NCBI GenBank assembly: GCA_003514385.1
Contig: DOQR01000002.1
Location: 128,339-192,338 of the forward strand
Origin: Oscillospiraceae bacterium
GTDB taxonomy: Bacteria > Bacillota > Clostridia > Oscillospirales > Acutalibacteraceae
Direction of reading: 5' to 3'
Length of the DNA: 64,000 nucleotides
Below, piece after piece: positions 8,762-18,109 of this stretch. Made by a program: the position numbers and the translations under genes. Within the stretch, counting starts at the first letter, position 1. The number at the start of each line of letters is the position of its first letter. The notes under the pieces are model-generated. The model was not told the origin of the DNA and did not search any database. It saw only the letters and a list, made by a program, of their open reading frames with translations.

Positions 8762-9361
8762 ATGCTCAATCAGGAAGAAAGAGCCGCAAAGTTTTTTGAC
8801 GCCATAACCAAGGACGCCGAGGAACGCCACGATGAGATGACCCGCAAGACCCGCGAAACGGTCGAAAGCGGGCTTGAAAAGGCAAAGACGAAGGCGCACT
8901 CCCAGGCTCAGGCTAAAATAGAGCGCGAGCGTATGCTCAAGGAGCAGGAGTTCAACCGCACCGTCGCCAATGAGAGAACTCAGCAGCGCGCCCGCCTGAC
9001 CGACAAGCGCGGCGCAATTACCGACGAGGTTTTCGGTGACGCGCGTGAAAAGCTCGCTGCCTTTACAGAGTCGGACGGCTACGCGGATTTTCTCAAAAAG
9101 AGCGCGGCAGGTTTTGCGGCGGTTTTCCCGCAGGGGAATGTGACCGTCTATGTCCGCCCCGGCGATATGCGCTTTGCGGATGATATAAAGAAAGCTTTCG
9201 GCAGGGACTGCAAGGTCGAGAGCAGCGATGAAATAACTATTGGCGGATGTCGCGCCGGAGTTGCCGGCGGCAGCACCGTAGCTGACGATACGCTCGACAC
9301 GCGCCTTGAGGCGCAGCGCGAGTGGTTCCTCGAAAATTCGGGAATGTCAGTAATACTTTAA
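8762..9361 (+). CDS. ntpE: V-type ATP synthase subunit E (peripheral stalk)
   Basis: 199 aa. The first 90 or so residues form a highly charged coiled coil; the rest is a small alpha/beta domain (VTVYVRPGDM..., GGCRAGVAGGSTVADDTLDTRL). The last motif, a Gly-rich turn followed by D-T-R-L, is characteristic of V/A-type subunit E. It is separated by 12 bp from subunit F and is followed within 20 bp by subunit A. It should pair with the first operon product as the stator stalk. Confidence 0.88.
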   Translation: MLNQEERAAKFFDAITKDAEERHDEMTRKTRETVESGLEKAKTKAHSQAQAKIERERMLKEQEFNRTVANERTQQRARLTDKRGAITDEVFGDAREKLAAFTESDGYADFLKKSAAGFAAVFPQGNVTVYVRPGDMRFADDIKKAFGRDCKVESSDEITIGGCRAGVAGGSTVADDTLDTRLEAQREWFLENSGMSVIL

Positions 9362-9379
9362 CGGTCGGAGGTGAACGGC

Positions 9380-11137
9380 TTGTCCGAGAATAATGTTATA
9401 TACGGAATAAACGGACCCGTCGTTACGATAAAGGGCGAGACGGGACTGAGCATAATGGAGATGGTCTACGTCGGCGAGAAGCGTCTTGTCGGCGAAGTCA
9501 TACGCCTTGACAAGGATCTCACCACCATTCAGGTCTACGAGGAGACGACCGGGCTCAAGCCCGGCGAGCCGGTCTATGCTACCGGCGGCGCAATGTTCGC
9601 CACCCTCGGCCCCGGAATAATCAGAAATATATTTGACGGAATCGAGCGTCCGCTTTCGGCTATTGCCGAGCACAACGGCGCGTTCATATCAAAGGGCTGC
9701 GCCGAGAGTGCTCTCGACGAGGAGCGCGAGTGGCAGGTCAATATGCTCGTCAAGCCCGGCGACAGGCTCAAGGGCGGCGACATCTACGGCGAATGCCCCG
9801 AAACGCCTGTTGTCAAGCACAGATTTATGGTTCCGCCCGGACTTGAGGGAGAGGTTACGGAAGTCAAGCCCGACGGAAAATATAAAATAAACGATACGAT
9901 AGTTACTTTAAAGGACAAAAAAGGCAACGCTCATGAGCTGACGCTCTGCCAGCGCTGGCCTATCCGAATCCCGCGCCCCGTCAGCCGCAGACTGCCCGCG
10001 CAGCGTCCGCTGATAACCGGTCAGCGTGTCATAGATACGCTCTTCCCGATAGCAAAGGGCGGCGCGGCGGCAATACCCGGCGGCTTCGGAACGGGCAAAA
10101 CCATGACGCAGCATCAGCTTGCAAAGTGGTGCGACGCGGATATCATCATCTATGTCGGCTGCGGCGAGCGCGGCAACGAGATGACCCAGGCTCTTAAAGA
10201 GTTCGGCGAGATATCCGACCCGCGCACGGGCAAGCCCCTGACGGACAGAACGGTGCTCATAGCGAACACCTCTAATATGCCCGTCGCCGCGCGTGAAGCT
10301 TCAATATACACCGGTATCACCCTCGCCGAGTATTACCGCGACATGGGCTATCACACGGCTATCATGGCGGACTCCACCTCCCGTTGGGCTGAGGCTCTGC
10401 GTGAGATATCCGGACGCCTTGAAGAGATGCCCGCCGATGAGGGCTTCCCGGCTTACCTGCCGTCGAGACTTTCCGAGTTCTATGAGCGCGCAGGCTATGT
10501 TAAGAACCTAAACGGCACCGAGGGCTCGATAACGATAATCGGCGCTGTTTCGCCGCAGGGCTCCGACTTCTCCGAGCCTGTTACCCAGAACACGAAGCGT
10601 TTCACCCGCTGCTTCTGGGCGCTTGATAAGTCGCTCGCCTATGCGCGTCACTATCCTGCGATAAACTGGAATACGAGCTATTCCGAATATGTCAACGACC
10701 TGTCCGCATGGTACTATGACAACGCGGGTCCGGAGTTCATGAACTACCGCGATGAGCTGTGCTCCATCCTGCTCGAGGAGAACAGCCTTATGGAGATAGT
10801 CAAGCTTATCGGCGCGGACGTTCTGCCCGACGATCAGAAGCTTGTTATGGAAGTGGCAAGGGTCATCAGAGTCGGCTTCCTGCAGCAGAACGCCTTCCAC
10901 AAGGAGGACACCTATGTTCCGCTCGCGAAGCAGATGAAGATGATGGAAATAATCCTCTATCTCTATCATCAGTGCCGCGAGGTAGTCGCAAAGCAGGTGC
11001 CGATCTCGAAGATAACGAAGCTCGGTCTGTTCGATAAGCTCGTCAAGATAAAATACGATGTGCCCAACGACAGACTCGATATGTTTGACGATTACCGCAC
11101 TGAGATAGACAAGGCGCTCGCTCCGCTGCTGCGCTGA
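9380..11137 (+). CDS. ntpA: V-type ATP synthase catalytic subunit A
   Basis: 585 aa, normal length for the catalytic A subunit. The TTG at 9380 is taken as start because GGAGGTGA (9367-9374) overlaps the alternative GTG at 9371 and leaves a 5-base gap to the TTG. The Walker A loop GGFGTGKT falls at about residues 233-240. [38 protein letters not shown] (split across two motifs) and the long non-homologous insertion before the P-loop distinguish it from F-type beta subunits. It hydrolyses or makes ATP at the A/B interface. Neighbours E and B are adjacent, as expected. Confidence 0.97.
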   Translation: MSENNVIYGINGPVVTIKGETGLSIMEMVYVGEKRLVGEVIRLDKDLTTIQVYEETTGLKPGEPVYATGGAMFATLGPGIIRNIFDGIERPLSAIAEHNGAFISKGCAESALDEEREWQVNMLVKPGDRLKGGDIYGECPETPVVKHRFMVPPGLEGEVTEVKPDGKYKINDTIVTLKDKKGNAHELTLCQRWPIRIPRPVSRRLPAQRPLITGQRVIDTLFPIAKGGAAAIPGGFGTGKTMTQHQLAKWCDADIIIYVGCGERGNEMTQALKEFGEISDPRTGKPLTDRTVLIANTSNMPVAAREASIYTGITLAEYYRDMGYHTAIMADSTSRWAEALREISGRLEEMPADEGFPAYLPSRLSEFYERAGYVKNLNGTEGSITIIGAVSPQGSDFSEPVTQNTKRFTRCFWALDKSLAYARHYPAINWNTSYSEYVNDLSAWYYDNAGPEFMNYRDELCSILLEENSLMEIVKLIGADVLPDDQKLVMEVARVIRVGFLQQNAFHKEDTYVPLAKQMKMMEIILYLYHQCREVVAKQVPISKITKLGLFDKLVKIKYDVPNDRLDMFDDYRTEIDKALAPLLR

Positions 11138-11176
11138 GTCCGCTTATTCTGAAGGCAAGGAAGGATTTAAACAGCT

Positions 11177-12553
11177 ATGATTTTTGAACACATCGGTTTA
11201 AATCAGATAAACGGTTCGCTCGTTGTGCTTGACGGCGTCAAGGGCGCGAGCTACGAGGAAATGGTCGAACTCAGGCTTGAGGACGGCACCTCGCGCGCGG
11301 GCCGTATAGTCAAAATAGACGGCGAGCTTGTGGTCATTCAGGTCTTTGAGGGAACTCGCGGAATATCGATGAACAACAGCACCACCGTGCTCTCCGGCAG
11401 ACCCATGGAGATGCCGCTGTCGCCAGAGATACTCGGCAGAGTGTTCGACGGCCTCGGCAGACCGATAGACGGTCTAGGTGAGATATATCCCGAGTGCCGC
11501 CGTGATGTCAACGGTTCGCCCATTAACCCCGTTTCGCGTGTTTATCCGCGAAATTATATAAACACCGGCATATCTTCTATAGACGCGCTCGCAACGCTTA
11601 TCAGAGGTCAGAAGCTTCCGATATTCTCAGGCTCCGGCATGAAGCATAACGAGCTCGCCGTTCAGATAGTGCGTCAGGCGAACGTTGCCGACGGCGACGA
11701 TTTTGCAATCGTCTTCGCCGCCATGGGCGTCAAGAACGATGTCGCCGAGTATTTCCGTACTTCGTTTGAAAACGCAAACGTCATGAACCGTGTTACGATG
11801 TTCATGAACCTCTCGAACGACCCGATAATCGAGCGTATCATCACGCCCCGCTGCGCGCTGACCGCCGCCGAATATCTCGCGTTCGATCTCGGCAAGCAGA
11901 CGCTTGTTATCCTGACTGATATGACCTCATATGCCGAGGCTCTTCGTGAGTTCAGCTCGTCAAAGGGCGAGATTCCCGGCAGAAAGGGCTTCCCCGGTTA
12001 TCTCTATTCCGACCTCGCGTCTCTCTATGAGCGCGCCGGAATAGTCGAGGGCAAGAAGGGTTCGGTCACTCAGATACCGATTCTCACCATGCCCAACGAC
12101 GATATCACGCACCCCATCCCCGACCTCACGGGCTATATAACCGAGGGCCAGATAGTGCTTGACAGAGGACTCGACTACAAGGGCATCTATCCGCCCGTCA
12201 GCGTCCTGCCGTCGCTGTCGCGTCTGATGAAAGACGGCATCGGCGAGGGTTACACTCGCTCCGACCACAGTATGCTCGCAAACCAGCTCTTCGCATCCTA
12301 CGCCAAGGTGCAGGATGCCAAGGCACTCGCGTCCGTTATAGGTGAGGATGAGCTTTCCGCATCGGATAAGCGCCTCATGGAGTTCGGCAGAGCGTTTGAA
12401 GAGAGATTCATCAACCAGGGCTATGACGAGAACAGGACGATAGACCAGACTCTCGACCTTGGCTGGGAGCTGCTCTCCATGCTGCCCGAATCCGAGCTCG
12501 ACCGTGTTGATGAGGATGTTCTCAAGGAGCATTACAAGCCCGCGCAGCAGTAA
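11177..12553 (+). CDS. ntpB: V-type ATP synthase subunit B
   Basis: 458 aa. It is homologous to the A subunit but has the degenerate P-loop typical of B ([15 protein letters not shown]). [32 protein letters not shown] and [19 protein letters not shown] are diagnostic. The start ATG has AAGGAAGGA upstream. B subunits alternate with A in the head and carry non-catalytic sites. The gene follows A by 39 bp and precedes D by 18 bp. Confidence 0.97.
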   Translation: MIFEHIGLNQINGSLVVLDGVKGASYEEMVELRLEDGTSRAGRIVKIDGELVVIQVFEGTRGISMNNSTTVLSGRPMEMPLSPEILGRVFDGLGRPIDGLGEIYPECRRDVNGSPINPVSRVYPRNYINTGISSIDALATLIRGQKLPIFSGSGMKHNELAVQIVRQANVADGDDFAIVFAAMGVKNDVAEYFRTSFENANVMNRVTMFMNLSNDPIIERIITPRCALTAAEYLAFDLGKQTLVILTDMTSYAEALREFSSSKGEIPGRKGFPGYLYSDLASLYERAGIVEGKKGSVTQIPILTMPNDDITHPIPDLTGYITEGQIVLDRGLDYKGIYPPVSVLPSLSRLMKDGIGEGYTRSDHSMLANQLFASYAKVQDAKALASVIGEDELSASDKRLMEFGRAFEERFINQGYDENRTIDQTLDLGWELLSMLPESELDRVDEDVLKEHYKPAQQ

Positions 12554-12571
12554 AGAAAGGGGGAGAGCGTC

Positions 12572-13189
12572 ATGGCACAGGTATTCCCGACAAAAAGCAA
12601 TCTGATGAGCACGAAGAAGTCGTTGGATCTCGCCAAGCTCGGCTATGATCTGCTCGACCGCAAAAGAAATATACTCGTGCATGAGATGATGCAGCTCATA
12701 GACAAGGCGTCGAAGATACAGCAGGAGATAGACGAGACCTATTCAAAGGCTTATCTTGCGCTCCAGCGTGCGAATGTCACGCTCGGTATGTGCGCCGAGT
12801 TCGCGCAGGCGATACCGGTCGATGAGTCGCTCGATATAGATCTTCGCAGCGTCATGGGCGTTGAACTGCCGGTTGTGACTCTCGGCGATGAGAAGCTCGA
12901 TATGTATTACGGACTCAACTCGACGAATTCACAGCTCGACGAGGCTTATCTGAGCTTCGTGCAGGTCAAGCACATGACCGCAGAGCTCGCGGAGATAGAG
13001 AACAGCGTATACCGCCTCGCCGATGCGATAAAGAAAACGCAGAAGCGAGCAAACGCGCTCGACAATATCATGATCCCGCAGTTCACCGCGACGATAAAAT
13101 ATATCACCGAAGCTCTTGAAGAAAAAGAACGCGAGGATTTCTCGCGCCTGAAAGTCATCAAGAGACAGAAGAAAGAAAAAGAGTCGTAA
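12572..13189 (+). CDS. ntpD: V-type ATP synthase subunit D (rotor shaft)
   Basis: 205 aa, long antiparallel coiled coil. The N-terminus (VFPTKSNLMSTKKSLDLAKLGYDLL) and C-terminus (TQKRANALDNIMIPQFTATI, then a KREDFSRLKVIKRQK-like basic tail) are family hallmarks. AAAGGGGGAG precedes the ATG. It is the last gene of the operon and is followed 10 bp later by a strong terminator. D is the gamma-like central shaft that rotates within the A3B3 head. Confidence 0.95.
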   Translation: MAQVFPTKSNLMSTKKSLDLAKLGYDLLDRKRNILVHEMMQLIDKASKIQQEIDETYSKAYLALQRANVTLGMCAEFAQAIPVDESLDIDLRSVMGVELPVVTLGDEKLDMYYGLNSTNSQLDEAYLSFVQVKHMTAELAEIENSVYRLADAIKKTQKRANALDNIMIPQFTATIKYITEALEEKEREDFSRLKVIKRQKKEKES

Positions 13190-13199
13190 AATCAAATCA

Positions 13200-13223
13200 G
13201 CCCTCCCGATTGGGAGGGCTTTT
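13200..13223 (+). terminator. Terminator of the V-ATPase operon
   Basis: GCCCTCCC (13200-13207), GATT loop, GGGAGGGC (13212-13219), then TTTT. It may also serve the convergent acetyltransferase gene from the other side, although the T-tract on that side is interrupted. Confidence 0.9.
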
Positions 13224-13237
13224 GCATTTGTGCTGTT

Positions 13238-13666
13238 TTATTTTTTATTCCAACTCATCAGATAATCTTCTTCTCCGGTTTCTTCATCAATGCCGCGCGA
13301 GTCTATTGAAAACTGCTCGCGACGGTAGAACTTCACGGCTCCGGAGTTTTTTATGTATGCATTGAGCGTCAGCCGCGCGTGGTTATTTTTTGCAAAATCC
13401 AGCAGTTCTTTTCCGATGCCCATGTTTCGTGCGGTTTTGTCTACGAACAGCCCCTCAATGTGTCCGCCGTTGAGCCCAATGAAGCCGTCGAGTTCGGCTT
13501 CATCGTTTTCGTGTACATAAACTTCGGCGCAGGGGAGCGCGGCTTTCACCGCTTCGAAATTTTCGTCCCAATAGCTTTCTTTTATGAATCCGTGAGCCTC
13601 TTTGTTCGCGCTCAGCCATATCTGCATGACGTGCGACAGGTCGGATTCCTTGAATTTTCTTATCAT
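13238..13666 (-). CDS. GNAT-family N-acetyltransferase
   Basis: 142 aa. IRKFKESDLSHVMQIWLSAN at the N-terminus, then a central strand with FIGL, and IEGLFVDKTARNMGIGKELL, the acetyl-CoA pyrophosphate loop (R-x-x-G-x-G-K). The C-terminal YIKNSGAVKFYRREQF is the usual late GNAT motif. The overall plan is similar to the small YjaB/YiaC-type enzymes. Substrate is unknown. It lies downstream of the YhhN gene on the same strand but is separated from it by a terminator-like hairpin, so it may be expressed partly on its own. Confidence 0.85.
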   Translation of the reverse strand: MIRKFKESDLSHVMQIWLSANKEAHGFIKESYWDENFEAVKAALPCAEVYVHENDEAELDGFIGLNGGHIEGLFVDKTARNMGIGKELLDFAKNNHARLTLNAYIKNSGAVKFYRREQFSIDSRGIDEETGEEDYLMSWNKK

Positions 13667-13685
13667 AGCGATTCTCCGTTTTCAA

Positions 13686-13718
13686 TAAAACGGGCGCGGC
13701 AGTTTGTTCTGCTGCGCC
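13686..13718 (-). terminator. Terminator between the YhhN gene and the acetyltransferase gene
   Basis: On the minus strand GGCGCAGCAG (13718-13709) pairs with CTGCCGCGCC (13702-13693) and is followed by CGTTTTATTG. One mismatch in the stem. Confidence 0.6.
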
Positions 13719-13735
13719 TGTCTGTTATGCCGGTT

Positions 13736-14440
13736 TTATTTTATCAGATACACCGTCGCCGCCATGAGTATCTGACCGGTGTAGTATGTCGCGAGCTCGA
13801 TTGTAACGAGCGGGTTCTTTCTCTTCACGGGCGTGAAATAGACGAACGCGAGCACCGAGTCGCTGATTACGAACACAACCGAAGCAATGGTGGTTATAAT
13901 GAATGTCAGCGAGCGCGTGAGATAGAGCATATAGCCCGAGACGCAGGTGCAAAGCGCAATGACGAAGAAATAGAACACGCAGAGAATATACATCTTGCTG
14001 TCGAGCTTCATTTTGACCGCTTTCATGACAATGGCGATTATCGCGGTTATTACAAACGCCGCTATGTACGGGATTATCGAGAAGGTCGGCTCCGCTTTAT
14101 AAAAAGACGCAAGGTAGAAAAAATGCCCTATCAGAAACGCGAGAGTGCCGAGCGCGATGAGCTTGTTCTTGTATTTCGGCGCGATCTCTTTTATGCCGAG
14201 CAGAACGTCGCCGCCGAGCCCGAACAGCAGTCCGAACGCCACGAGGCAGAAATAGAACGGGTGGACTAATTTATCCGCCTCTTCAATGCGGTAGCAGAAG
14301 CCGATAAATGCCATGGACATGAAGCCAAAGCTCGAGATGAACTTGCAGAGCATGCCCTCGAATGATTTTCCCTTGCGGCGCAGAAGAATCGTGAGCGTCG
14401 CAAATATCGCCGTCACAACGGAGAGAATGGGGATGAACAT
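13736..14440 (-). CDS. YhhN/TMEM86-family membrane protein (putative lysoplasmalogenase)
   Basis: 234 aa with about eight hydrophobic helices. Start is placed at ATG 14440 (FIPILSVVTAIF...), preceded by AAAGGA; a longer frame to 14515 would overlap rarA. Conserved motifs of the YhhN family are visible: LLFGLGGDVLLG, IGHFFYLASF, FVISDSVLAF and YYTGQILMA, with the paired Asp residues thought to be catalytic. Characterised relatives cleave the vinyl-ether bond of lysoplasmalogens; anaerobic Clostridia make plasmalogens, so the role is plausible but inferred. It lies 41 bp downstream of rarA on the same strand. Confidence 0.82.
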   Translation of the reverse strand: MFIPILSVVTAIFATLTILLRRKGKSFEGMLCKFISSFGFMSMAFIGFCYRIEEADKLVHPFYFCLVAFGLLFGLGGDVLLGIKEIAPKYKNKLIALGTLAFLIGHFFYLASFYKAEPTFSIIPYIAAFVITAIIAIVMKAVKMKLDSKMYILCVFYFFVIALCTCVSGYMLYLTRSLTFIITTIASVVFVISDSVLAFVYFTPVKRKNPLVTIELATYYTGQILMAATVYLIK

Positions 14441-14481
14441 ATACCAAATATCCTTTCTTTCTTGCCGCGTCGCGGCATAGT

Positions 14482-15759
14482 TTACTTTTGAGCTGCTTTC
14501 TTCACCTTTTCCCAATATTCCCCGGCGGTGCGTTCGGTGCGGTTGTCGCCGAACTCATAGTATACCGCGTCTTTTATCGCGTCCGGCAGATACTGCTGCG
14601 GCACCCAGTGATTGCGGTATGAATGCGGATAGATATAGAACTGTCCCTTGTTCGGGTTATCCTCGCCGTCGCAGTGGACATTCTGTAACTGCCTCGGAAC
14701 GGGACCCGTGCGGCCTTTCTGCACATCAGCCATCGCGGCGTTTATCCCGTTGTAGGCGGAGTTTGATTTCGGGCTCGTCGCCACAAGCACAACCGCATCC
14801 GCGAGCGGTATCCGCGCCTCGGGCAGTCCGAGCATATTCGCCGCGTCAACGGCGGCTTTTACTATAGGTATTATCTGCGGATACGCAAGCCCGACATCCT
14901 CGCACGCGCAGACCATAAGCCTGCGGCATGCGCTGACAAGGTCGCCCGCTTCGAGCAGCCGCGCCAGATAGTGGAGCGCCGCGTTCGGGTCGGAGCCGCG
15001 CATCGATTTCTGATATGCGGAGATTATGTCGTAGTGCTCGTCGCCCTCGCGGTCGTATCGCATCGCGCTGTGCTGGGTCAGTTCCTGCGCGCGCTGAAGA
15101 GTTATCTTGCAAACGCCGCTTTCGTCGGCAGGGGAGGAGAGCACGCACAGCTCAACGGAGTTTATCGCCTTTCTCACATCGCCGCCGCAGGCGTTGGCAA
15201 TGTGCTCAAACACTCCGTCCTCTATATCATATGTCTCGTGCCGCTCGGTGCCTATATAATCAAATGCACGCTTGACGGCGGGAATTACATCTTCAGCCGA
15301 GACAAATTTGAATTCAAACACGGTCGAGCGGCTGAGAATCGCGTTGTATATATAAAAATACGGGTTCTCGGTCGTCGACGCTATAAGCGTTATGTCGCCG
15401 TTTTCTATGTATTCGAGCAGCGTCTGCTGCTGCTTTTTGTTGAAATACTGAATCTCGTCGAGATAGAGCAGGATCCCGTTGGGCGCGACGAATGTGTTGA
15501 GCTTTGCGACGACATCCTTTATATCTGCTGTCGAAGCGGTTGTGCCGTTTAATTTAACGAGATGGCGGTCGGTCGTCTTTGCGATGATGCTCGCGAGAGT
15601 CGTTTTGCCGACCCCGGACGGACCGTAAAAGACCATGTTCGGCAGCTCGCCCGAAAGTATAATATTTCTCAGCGGCTTGCCCTCGCCGAGCAGATGCCTC
15701 TGACCGACGATATCGTCGATAGTCTGTGGGCGCATTCTCTGCGCCAGCGGTGCTGACAT
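14482..15759 (-). CDS. rarA: Replication-associated recombination protein A (RarA/MgsA), AAA+ ATPase
   Basis: 425 aa. Walker A GPSGVGKT at residues 46-53 and Walker B LLYLDEI at about 97-103, sensor region STTENPYFYI and the RarA-specific C-terminal segment (MLGLPEARIPLADAVVLVA, then SPKSNSAY) are all present. RarA is a tetrameric ATPase related to clamp loaders that acts at stalled replication forks together with SSB. A strong SD (GGAGGAAG) precedes the ATG, and a promoter lies at 15793-15821. The YhhN gene follows, probably cotranscribed. Confidence 0.95.
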   Translation of the reverse strand: MSAPLAQRMRPQTIDDIVGQRHLLGEGKPLRNIILSGELPNMVFYGPSGVGKTTLASIIAKTTDRHLVKLNGTTASTADIKDVVAKLNTFVAPNGILLYLDEIQYFNKKQQQTLLEYIENGDITLIASTTENPYFYIYNAILSRSTVFEFKFVSAEDVIPAVKRAFDYIGTERHETYDIEDGVFEHIANACGGDVRKAINSVELCVLSSPADESGVCKITLQRAQELTQHSAMRYDREGDEHYDIISAYQKSMRGSDPNAALHYLARLLEAGDLVSACRRLMVCACEDVGLAYPQIIPIVKAAVDAANMLGLPEARIPLADAVVLVATSPKSNSAYNGINAAMADVQKGRTGPVPRQLQNVHCDGEDNPNKGQFYIYPHSYRNHWVPQQYLPDAIKDAVYYEFGDNRTERTAGEYWEKVKKAAQK

Positions 15760-15792
15760 GATCTTCCTCCTCTCCGCTTGTTACAGTACCAT

Positions 15793-15821
15793 ATTATATT
15801 AAATTTTAACGATTTAGTCAA
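15793..15821 (-). promoter_or_regulatory. Promoter of rarA
   Basis: Minus strand TTGACT (15821-15816), 17 bp, TATAAT (15798-15793), followed 26 bases later by GGAGGAAG and the start codon. Confidence 0.8.
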
Positions 15822-16021
15822 CATGATTTAAAAAGTGAGCGGATTTGATGAACGGCTTGTGGAAAAGGAATAAACAAATATATAATCTTTGAGGAAAATA
15901 TTGACGGCGCATAAAAGGCCTGACGTTCCCGCTTGCTGTCGTCTATCCGCCGCTCTACGGCTATTGCACGTTGTTTTATATCGTTATGGGCTGATAGCCA
16001 AAAAAATGTACTGCCCGAACA

Positions 16022-16062
16022 TAAAAAATACCGGCAGTTCTGCATGAAAACAGGACTGCCGG
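16022..16062 (-). terminator. Terminator of the decarboxylase operon
   Basis: A 12-bp stem (16031-16042 with 16051-16062, one G-T pair) and an 8-base loop; on the minus strand it is followed by ATTTTTTAT. T-rich sequence on the other side makes it bidirectional in form. Confidence 0.85.
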
Positions 16063-16082
16063 ATTTTTTGTTTTATCTTTAA

Positions 16083-17264
16083 TTATTTGCCGAACAGCAG
16101 GAGCAGGAAACCGGCGGCAACAGCCGAGCCGATAACGCCCGCGACGTTCGGACCCATTGCGTGCATGAGCAGGAAGTTCGTCGGGTTTGCCTTGCGTCCC
16201 TCGACCTGCGAAACGCGCGCCGCCATGGGAACGGCGGAGACGCCTGCGGAGCCGATAAGGGGATTGACCTTGCCCTTGGTGACAAGATACATGAGCTTGC
16301 CGAGAAGCACGCCGCCTGCGGTCGAGAAGCAGAATGCAGTCAGACCGAGGATGATAATGAATATGGTCTGCTTCGACAGGAAGGTCTGACCGTTCGCCGT
16401 TGCGCCGACGGTAACGCCGAGCAGGATGGTGACGATGTTGGTCAGTGCGTTCTGTGCGGTGTCGCTGAGTCTTTCAACAACGCCGCTCTCTCTGAACAGG
16501 TTGCCGAGCATGAACATGCCGATAAGCGGAGCGACGGAGGGAAGCATGAAAGCGCAGATGACAAGCACGACGACGGGGAAGATTATCTTCTCTGTCTTGC
16601 TGACGGTTCTGAGCTGCTTCATCTCGACCGCGCGCTCTTTCTTTGTGGTGAGCAGCTTCATGATCGGGGGCTGAATGATCGGGATAAGAGCCATATACGA
16701 ATATGCCGCAACGGCTATGGGAGCGAGCAGGTGAGCTGCAAGCTTTGATGCAAGGAATATGGCGGTCGGGCCGTCCGCGCCGCCGATGATGCCGATAGCG
16801 GCAGCCTCCTGCGGAGTGAAGCCAAGCAGGATAGCGATGGTGAATGCAACATAGATGCCGAGCTGAGCGGCAGCGCCGAGCAGCAGGCTCATCGGGTTTG
16901 CGAGCAGGGGACCAAAGTCCGTCATTGCGCCGACGCCCATAAAGATAAGGCACGGGAAGATACTGCTCTTGACGCCTGCGTAGATAAGACGCAGGATTCC
17001 GATGTCATACCAGTGCGCGCCCTCCCGTATCGTCGTACTCAGCGGGTCGATGATACCGGTCGGGTCATCCATAAGACCTGCGCCGGGCAGGTTCGCGAGC
17101 AGAATGCCGAACGCGATGGGAAGAAGCAGCAGCGGTTCGAATTTTTTAGCGATGGCCAGATAGAGCAGGACGAACGATACGAGGATCATTACGCCCTCTC
17201 TCCAGGTGAGCACGGCGAGACCCGAGCTCTCCCAGAAGCCTTTCAAGATTCCGAGTATGTCCAT
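16083..17264 (-). CDS. oadB: Na+-transporting decarboxylase subunit beta (OadB/GcdB type)
   Basis: 393 aa with about ten membrane helices. Family motifs include [34 protein letters not shown] segment ([16 protein letters not shown]), [19 protein letters not shown], and the late [14 protein letters not shown]. The Asp in GGADGPT is the essential ion-binding residue in characterised OadB proteins. It performs decarboxylation of carboxybiotin coupled to export of two Na+ ions. It is the last of four decarboxylase genes on the minus strand, 12 bp after the biotin carrier gene. Confidence 0.96.
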   Translation of the reverse strand: MDILGILKGFWESSGLAVLTWREGVMILVSFVLLYLAIAKKFEPLLLLPIAFGILLANLPGAGLMDDPTGIIDPLSTTIREGAHWYDIGILRLIYAGVKSSIFPCLIFMGVGAMTDFGPLLANPMSLLLGAAAQLGIYVAFTIAILLGFTPQEAAAIGIIGGADGPTAIFLASKLAAHLLAPIAVAAYSYMALIPIIQPPIMKLLTTKKERAVEMKQLRTVSKTEKIIFPVVVLVICAFMLPSVAPLIGMFMLGNLFRESGVVERLSDTAQNALTNIVTILLGVTVGATANGQTFLSKQTIFIIILGLTAFCFSTAGGVLLGKLMYLVTKGKVNPLIGSAGVSAVPMAARVSQVEGRKANPTNFLLMHAMGPNVAGVIGSAVAAGFLLLLFGK

Positions 17265-17276
17265 TTGCTATCCCCC

Positions 17277-17663
17277 TTAGCCGACTACGGCGAGCAGTGC
17301 GTCCGTAGCGACGGTCGAGCCCTTCTGGACGGCGAGCTGCTTTACGGTGCCGTCGCAGGGAGCGACTATTTCGTTTTCCATCTTCATAGCCTCAAGAATG
17401 AGGATGACTTCGCCCGCTTTGACGGCAGAGCCGACCGAGACATTGACGCTCAGTATCGTGCCGGGCATGGGCGAGAGAACTTTCTGACCGTCTGCGGCTG
17501 CTGCGGGAGCGGCGGCAGGAGCGGGAGCTGCTGCGGGGGCAGCGGGTGCGGCTGCAGCAACGGGAGCTGCGGGAGCGGCGTCGGTAACAGCGGTGATAAC
17601 GGCGTCGGTCTCCTCGACCTCAACCTCATAGTTTTTGCCGTTTAATGTAACAACATATTTCAT
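17277..17663 (-). CDS. Biotin carboxyl carrier subunit of the Na+-transporting decarboxylase
   Basis: 128 aa. A short N-terminal strand region (KYVVTLNGKNYEVEVEE) is followed by an Ala/Pro linker (about residues 28-57) and a biotinyl domain with EAMKMEN, in which Lys94 would be biotinylated. A Pro/Ala linker of this sort is typical of glutaconyl-CoA, methylmalonyl-CoA and oxaloacetate decarboxylase carriers. Here the carrier is a separate polypeptide, consistent with the alpha subunit (18110-19489) lacking a biotinyl domain. It shuttles CO2 from the alpha to the beta subunit. Confidence 0.93.
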   Translation of the reverse strand: MKYVVTLNGKNYEVEVEETDAVITAVTDAAPAAPVAAAAPAAPAAAPAPAAAPAAAADGQKVLSPMPGTILSVNVSVGSAVKAGEVILILEAMKMENEIVAPCDGTVKQLAVQKGSTVATDALLAVVG

Positions 17664-17700
17664 GATGATCGTTCCTTTCAGGTGTTGGCGGCGAGCCGCA

Positions 17701-18081
17701 TCAGTCTTTCTTCTTTATGGATTTGAACAGCAGCCTGTTGAGCGGGATGCCGCTCTCGTCGCTGACTATAGCCATGATGACCGCGGCGGTCGGCTCGTCA
17801 ACGCCGTCAAGTTCGAGCGTGCCCTGCGACTGAGTGCCGGGCAGAGGAGTTCCGGCAGCAGCGCTCTGCTGCACGGGTGCGGGTTCATCGGAAGCAGCAT
17901 TCTTCTTGCCCTTCTTGCCTGCAAGATTCTCGCCGAGTCTGACGACGCGGGAGATTATCATTATCAGCACGGCAAGGATAATGAGCAGCAGGAATACCAT
18001 AAGTATTCCGAAGAGGGAGACCTGAAGAGCGAAAACAAGCTTTTCGCCCAGGGGCATACCCATGTCAAAATTATCAAACAT
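17701..18081 (-). CDS. oadG: Na+-transporting decarboxylase subunit gamma (OadG family)
   Basis: 126 aa with one N-terminal membrane helix (LFGILMVFLLLIILAVLIMII) followed by a basic cytoplasmic stretch, a linker, and a short C-terminal segment (VIMAIVSDESG). This is the OadG plan: a single anchor that assembles alpha with beta. The position between the alpha and biotin carrier genes supports the call. Sequence conservation in this family is low, so context carries much of the weight. Confidence 0.82.
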   Translation of the reverse strand: MFDNFDMGMPLGEKLVFALQVSLFGILMVFLLLIILAVLIMIISRVVRLGENLAGKKGKKNAASDEPAPVQQSAAAGTPLPGTQSQGTLELDGVDEPTAAVIMAIVSDESGIPLNRLLFKSIKKKD

Positions 18082-18109
18082 TGATAAAACCTATCCTTTC
18101 TGCCGAGGC

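Larger units (their letters stand above)
15760..16082. other. Intergenic region between rarA and oadB
   Basis: 323 bp. It holds the rarA promoter (15793-15821) and the oadB terminator (16022-16062). An open frame on the minus strand (15818-16045) has no ribosome site or recognisable content. Nothing else is seen. Confidence 0.6.

Noticed and set aside
15818-16045. Small minus-strand gene between rarA and oadB
   Set aside because: No ribosome site, no recognisable content; it overlaps the oadB terminator and the rarA promoter.
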